Part shown: piece after piece, positions 14,931 to 17,962 of the stretch
Layout: the number at the start of each line of letters is the position of its first letter
How positions within the stretch are numbered: position 1 is the stretch's first letter
NCBI GenBank assembly: GCA_007128495.1
Contig: SKXH01000108.1
Span: 1-17,962, forward strand
Source: Bacteroidota bacterium
GTDB taxonomy: Bacteria; Bacteroidota; Ignavibacteria; T3Sed10-11
DNA length: 17,962 nucleotides
Direction: 5' to 3'
Notes under the pieces: generated by a model
The model's database searches: none
What the model was told of the DNA's origin: nothing
The model's input: only the letters and a program-made list of their open reading frames with translations
Made by a program: the position numbers and the translations under genes

Positions 14931-15335
14931 TTACCGCGGCGGATACTCCGGTTCGATACGCCAGTCAACCCGTTCTGCCGGTGCATCTTTCATCCAGACC
15001 TTCTCGTCGAACACCGTACGGAGTGTATACTCCGGATCGGCTGCTTTTTGATATGCCTCATCGTATTTTATCATATCGATCGTTTCCCACGGACAATATT
15101 TAGAGCAGAGCTTGCACCCGATGCAAATATCCAGGTCTATCTCGACAAGTTTTTTTCGATGCGGCTCCTCGGGCCCGGGTACAATATATATACAATCGAC
15201 GGGGCAAAACTCGATACATACCTCGCAGCCGGTACAGCCGTATTGATTAATAACCGCCAGCTCCTTCGGTTTTTTCTTCATTGGACGAAGGTCTGCACTT
15301 TCGTGATCGAGTGGTAGTGTTGATTGTTCTGACAT
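14931..15335 (-). CDS. ferredoxin with two [4Fe-4S] clusters
   Basis: The 134-residue protein has two bacterial-type ferredoxin motifs: C34-x2-C37-x2-C40-x3-C44-P and C71-x2-C74-x2-C77-x3-C81-P, each expected to support a [4Fe-4S] cluster, with cysteines shared between the two sites as in 2[4Fe-4S] ferredoxins. About 33 residues precede the first cluster and about 50 polar residues follow the second. The start at 15335 is chosen because GGGAGG lies 4 nt ahead; an upstream in-frame ATG at 15383 lies inside the preceding gene. The gene starts 23 nt after the aminotransferase-fold gene stop, so they are probably one operon. Its partner enzyme is not identifiable here. Confidence 0.92.
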   Translation of the reverse strand: MSEQSTLPLDHESADLRPMKKKPKELAVINQYGCTGCEVCIEFCPVDCIYIVPGPEEPHRKKLVEIDLDICIGCKLCSKYCPWETIDMIKYDEAYQKAADPEYTLRTVFDEKVWMKDAPAERVDWRIEPEYPPR

Positions 15336-15339
15336 CGTT

Positions 15340-15345
15340 CCTCCC
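15340..15345 (-). promoter_or_regulatory. ribosome binding site of the ferredoxin gene
   Basis: GGGAGG on the minus strand, 4 nt before the ATG at 15335. It decides between this start and an upstream in-frame ATG at 15383 that overlaps the previous gene. Confidence 0.8.
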
Positions 15346-15358
15346 GTTTGTGAAATTT

Positions 15359-16507
15359 TTACGTTTTTGCTTCGTGCATACATTCATCAACACACACAAG
15401 CAATTTGTCGATTTCTTCCTCGGTATTATAAAAATGCGGTGATACACGCACGCAATCACCGCGAACCGCAGTGTGCACTTTCCGCGCGTTCATTATCCCG
15501 ATCAGTGCCCCGGTATCGGCCGGCTTAAATGAAACAATACCGCTGCGTTCCGTCCGGTCCCCGGGGGTTATATATTCAATTCCCCGTTCATCCAGTAGAG
15601 CAATAAGATAATCGGTCAGGTCGAGAATATGTTCGTGAATATTTTCGATTCCGGCATCAAGCAGCGTATCGAGCGATGCACCCAGACCGATAATACCGGC
15701 GGAATTCAGCACTCCATTTTCATAACGCCGAGCGGTTGGATCGAGTTCAAGTTTGAAATCGCGCATTCGCTCGAAAAAGTTACTCACGCTTGTCCAACCG
15801 ACATATGCTTGTTGTATTTTATTTTGTAATTCTTCGGTAACGTAAACAAAACCAATTCCTTCCGGTGCCATCAGCCATTTGTGACTTCCGCTTGCGAGAA
15901 AATCGATTTTCATAGTATCGACATCGATCGGTACCGCTCCGGCCGATTGTATGACATCGACCGATAGTATGATCCCGTTTTCCCTACAAAATGAGCCGAG
16001 CGCTTCAAGATCGGTTAAAAATCCGTTGAGATATTGTACGTGGCTAATTGAGATCACTCTGGTTTGCGGAGTAACTGCAGTGATTATTTTCTCAAGCGGG
16101 ATGGTGTGATTATCAGGTTCAATGAAATCAACTTCGACGCCATGCCGTTTGAGATTCAGGAACGGATACACATTTGAAGGGAATTCCATAGAGTTGAGCA
16201 GCACCCTGTCGCCGCTTTTCCATTGCAAACCGTTGGCCAGAATGTTGAGACCGTTCGAAGTGTTATCGACAAATGCGATGCGTTCCGTATCTGTCCCAAG
16301 CAGCCGCGCAAGTTTCTGCTTTGTTTGGATAAAATGCTCTTCCATTTTCTCAAAGTTATCGATAGACTTTACCGATCTGTTGTGCAGATATTGCTGAATT
16401 TTCTCTATAACATTTTGCGATAAAGGGCTTATTGCGGCGTGATTTAGATAGGTACAGTTATCGGTAATGTGGGAGAAAAGGGGTCTGTAGTTTTCAGTAT
16501 TGATCAT
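15359..16507 (-). CDS. class V aminotransferase-fold PLP enzyme (cysteine desulfurase-like)
   Basis: The 382-residue protein is a fold type I PLP enzyme of the class V group. The N-terminal YLNHAAISPLS motif, the AFVDNTSNGLNIL phosphate-side segment, Asp184 and Gln187 in LSVDVIQSAGA, and the PLP lysine Lys210 in SGSHKWLMAPEGIGF are all present. Towards the end, VRGDCVRVSPHFYNTEEEID is the usual C-terminal arginine segment that binds substrate carboxylate. The Cys is not embedded in the RxGxHCA loop of SufS/IscS desulfurases, so it may instead be an epimerase- or lyase-like member. It is the first gene of a unit with the ferredoxin. The reaction is not determined. Confidence 0.88.
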   Translation of the reverse strand: MINTENYRPLFSHITDNCTYLNHAAISPLSQNVIEKIQQYLHNRSVKSIDNFEKMEEHFIQTKQKLARLLGTDTERIAFVDNTSNGLNILANGLQWKSGDRVLLNSMEFPSNVYPFLNLKRHGVEVDFIEPDNHTIPLEKIITAVTPQTRVISISHVQYLNGFLTDLEALGSFCRENGIILSVDVIQSAGAVPIDVDTMKIDFLASGSHKWLMAPEGIGFVYVTEELQNKIQQAYVGWTSVSNFFERMRDFKLELDPTARRYENGVLNSAGIIGLGASLDTLLDAGIENIHEHILDLTDYLIALLDERGIEYITPGDRTERSGIVSFKPADTGALIGIMNARKVHTAVRGDCVRVSPHFYNTEEEIDKLLVCVDECMHEAKT

Positions 16508-16553
16508 AATTGTGTATCATATTGTTTCTATTCGATATGGATGGGTTCTTTGT

Positions 16554-16582
16554 AATATAGTGAGAATGATTTGTATTGGCAA
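16554..16582 (-). promoter_or_regulatory. promoter of the aminotransferase-ferredoxin operon
   Basis: On the minus strand TTGCCA (16582-16577) is followed after 17 bp by TATATT (16559-16554), about 45 bp ahead of the start codon at 16507. This is a good sigma-70 match and divergent from the M23 promoter. Confidence 0.7.
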
Positions 16583-16612
16583 GAAATACGGATTTACCGT
16601 TGTATATTGTAA

Positions 16613-16641
16613 TTGACATTGGTATGTATTTTAACTATCTT
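16613..16641 (+). promoter_or_regulatory. promoter of the M23 peptidase-bactofilin operon
   Basis: TTGACA (16613-16618) is followed after 17 bp by TATCTT (16636-16641). Transcription would begin near 16648, leaving a 5' leader of about 65 nt before the ATG at 16714. Together with the divergent promoter at 16554-16582 it occupies the 206-bp intergenic region. Confidence 0.75.
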
Positions 16642-16713
16642 TTTATCTATTTGAACAATAAAATATTGCAAAATACCCACAAAAGTAAGAAAATCCAAAA
16701 GTGTATAGGTTAA

Positions 16714-17631
16714 ATGGCTGAACGACGGGAGCGGGGTAAGAAAAATCCTCGTAAATATAATATTTTGCTTGTTCCTGAAGGAGAATCGGGCCGGTCACAT
16801 TCTTTCCGGGTGACGAAGCTCGGTGTTATTCTCTCACTTCTGAGTTCACTTGTACTTATTGTATCGATTGTAATTGTCGTATTGGTCTATACCCCTGTGG
16901 GCGCCGTTATTACCATCCCAAATCCCCATCTTGAAGAGCGGTATATAAATGAATTGATGTACGTTCAGGATCGTTTGAATCGGGTAACAGAAGATGTCGT
17001 TTTTATGCGGGAATATAATCTGCAAATGAGACGTGCGCTCGGTGAGGATGTACCCACGGCAGACTCGCTTGATATGGCATCTCTCACCGAACGAAGGGAA
17101 GTAAGGCGGCAGGATGTATCACCGGATGCGCCCAGCTTTCCCGATCAGGAAATTACCGGTGAATATGATCCGATGAATGAATTTGGTATTATGGGAACCG
17201 CTCGCAGACCTATTCGCATATCGCCCGCGACGGAATCTACCTTCCGGCCAAGCATGCCGCTTATGCTGCCGGCAGATGGCTACGTAACGCGCCGGTTCGA
17301 CGTGAACAGTGGCCACGTTGGTATCGATATAGCGGGTAAGGTAAACACGCCTATCGCAAGCGTGGCAGCAGGTACGGTAATTTTTTCTGGCTGGACATAT
17401 TACGATGGTAATATGGTTATAATTTCACACGGAAACGGATATTTTTCAGTTTATAAACATAATCAATCGAACTTGGTACGGCAGGGAGCGGTAATTCGTA
17501 GAGGTGAGACAATCGCATTGCTCGGTGATACCGGGAAGCAAAGTTTTGGTCCTCACTTGCATTTTGAACTTTGGAAAGATGGTGTCCCCCTCGATCCTGC
17601 TCATTATTTATTCGATTTTAAAGATAGTTAA
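16714..17631 (+). CDS. membrane-anchored M23 (LytM-type) peptidase
   Basis: This 305-residue protein is likely a peptidoglycan endopeptidase in the cell envelope. A basic cytoplasmic tail (residues 1-35, with the segment YNILLVPEGESGRSHSF) precedes one transmembrane helix (about 36-59). A short coiled-coil-like stretch (about 72-108) and a linker follow, then the M23 domain from about 185 to the end. All active-site residues are present: His201 and Asp205 in GHVGID, His249 in YKHN, and His281 and His283 in GPHLHFE. It is therefore probably catalytic rather than a degenerate LytM regulator. The bactofilin gene follows after 15 nt, a pairing seen in many bacteria where bactofilin scaffolds localise M23 peptidases. 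Confidence 0.93.
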   Translation: MAERRERGKKNPRKYNILLVPEGESGRSHSFRVTKLGVILSLLSSLVLIVSIVIVVLVYTPVGAVITIPNPHLEERYINELMYVQDRLNRVTEDVVFMREYNLQMRRALGEDVPTADSLDMASLTERREVRRQDVSPDAPSFPDQEITGEYDPMNEFGIMGTARRPIRISPATESTFRPSMPLMLPADGYVTRRFDVNSGHVGIDIAGKVNTPIASVAAGTVIFSGWTYYDGNMVIISHGNGYFSVYKHNQSNLVRQGAVIRRGETIALLGDTGKQSFGPHLHFELWKDGVPLDPAHYLFDFKDS

Positions 17632-17632
17632 T

Positions 17633-17638
17633 AAGGAG
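17633..17638 (+). promoter_or_regulatory. ribosome binding site of the bactofilin gene
   Basis: AAGGAG, 8 nt before a TTG at 17647. It supports the TTG as the start, since no ATG precedes the conserved reading frame. Confidence 0.8.
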
Positions 17639-17646
17639 TTACTCAG

Positions 17647-17962
17647 TTGGCAAAAGGTGACAACGTAAAAGACCTTAACCTCATCGGTACCGGCACGACG
17701 GTTGAGGGTAAGATCAAAAGCAAAGGCAGTGTACGCATTGACGGACGATTGATCGGTGAAGTGTATGCTAATGAAAATGTGTTTGTCGGTGAAACGGGTG
17801 AGGTTGACGGAACGTTGAGCGGACAGAATGTTACTATAGGTGGTAAAGTAAAAGGAAATGTTAATGCCGGTGAAAAATTAGTGTTTGAAGCAAAATCGCA
17901 GGTGCGGGGAGAAATAAAAGCTAAAAAACTGGTTATTGATGAAGGCGCTTTCTTTGACGGCA
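17647..17962 (+). CDS. bactofilin, N-terminal fragment
   Basis: The first 105 codons of a bactofilin (polymer-forming cytoskeletal protein, DUF583) are present; the gene continues beyond the window. It starts at TTG with AAGGAG 8 nt upstream. The protein opens with a short polar tail and LIGTGTTVEGKIKSKG, then repeating short beta strands with Gly turns (SVRIDGRLIGEV, VFVGETGEVDGTLSG, VTIGGKVKGNV, LVFEAKSQVRGEIKAKKLVIDEG). These are the successive turns of the right-handed beta-helix that polymerises into filaments. It lies 15 nt after the M23 peptidase gene and is surely co-transcribed. Confidence 0.93.
   Translation, partial: MAKGDNVKDLNLIGTGTTVEGKIKSKGSVRIDGRLIGEVYANENVFVGETGEVDGTLSGQNVTIGGKVKGNVNAGEKLVFEAKSQVRGEIKAKKLVIDEGAFFDG

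Overview
This is an 18 kb chromosomal window from a Gram-negative bacterium, truncated at both ends. The Gram-negative call rests on an RND efflux pump with a lipoprotein adaptor, a YceI-family exported protein, and an M23 peptidase next to a bactofilin. Coding density is high, and several promoters fit the classical sigma-70 consensus (TTGACA-17 bp-TATACT and similar). Strong Shine-Dalgarno sites occur in front of only some genes. I cannot name the lineage securely. The mix (type I-beta DAHP synthase in the trp operon, M23-bactofilin pair, weak or absent Shine-Dalgarno sites) leans towards the FCB group (Ignavibacteria/Calditrichota/Marinimicrobia-like), which is an inference. No phage, insertion sequence, CRISPR, rRNA or tRNA was seen.

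Layout. Positions 1-991, minus strand: the start of an alpha/beta hydrolase gene, an array of three nearly identical 100-bp tandem units each carrying a large inverted repeat (171-470), and a BCAM0308-family zinc-ribbon protein whose stop codon lies in the last unit. Positions 1179-9200, minus strand: a complete tryptophan operon in the order trpL-trpE-trpG-trpD-trpC-trpF-DAHP synthase-trpB-trpA. It carries all steps from chorismate to tryptophan plus the first enzyme of the shikimate pathway. Positions 9230-10403, minus strand: a YceI-like exported protein and a CoA-binding protein, closed by an intrinsic terminator about 30 bp upstream of the trp promoter. Positions 10550-14876, plus strand: an RND efflux adaptor lipoprotein and an HAE1-type RND transporter. 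Positions 14931-16507, minus strand: a class V aminotransferase-fold enzyme and a two-cluster ferredoxin. Positions 16613-17962, plus strand: a membrane-anchored M23 peptidase and a bactofilin running off the end.

The most interesting part is the 530-bp stretch in front of trpE. It holds a complete ribosome-mediated transcription attenuator: a strong promoter, a 35-codon leader peptide with four Trp codons in a five-codon stretch (W-A-W-W-W), a 15-bp antiterminator pairing, and a mutually exclusive intrinsic terminator. A 10-nt element at the leader start is perfectly complementary to the antiterminator strand. Because the DAHP synthase gene sits inside the operon, this attenuator should couple entry into the shikimate pathway to Trp-tRNA charging. 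A second, unexplained 15-bp inverted repeat lies between the attenuator and trpE. The 100-bp repeat array is the other structure that gene annotation does not explain.
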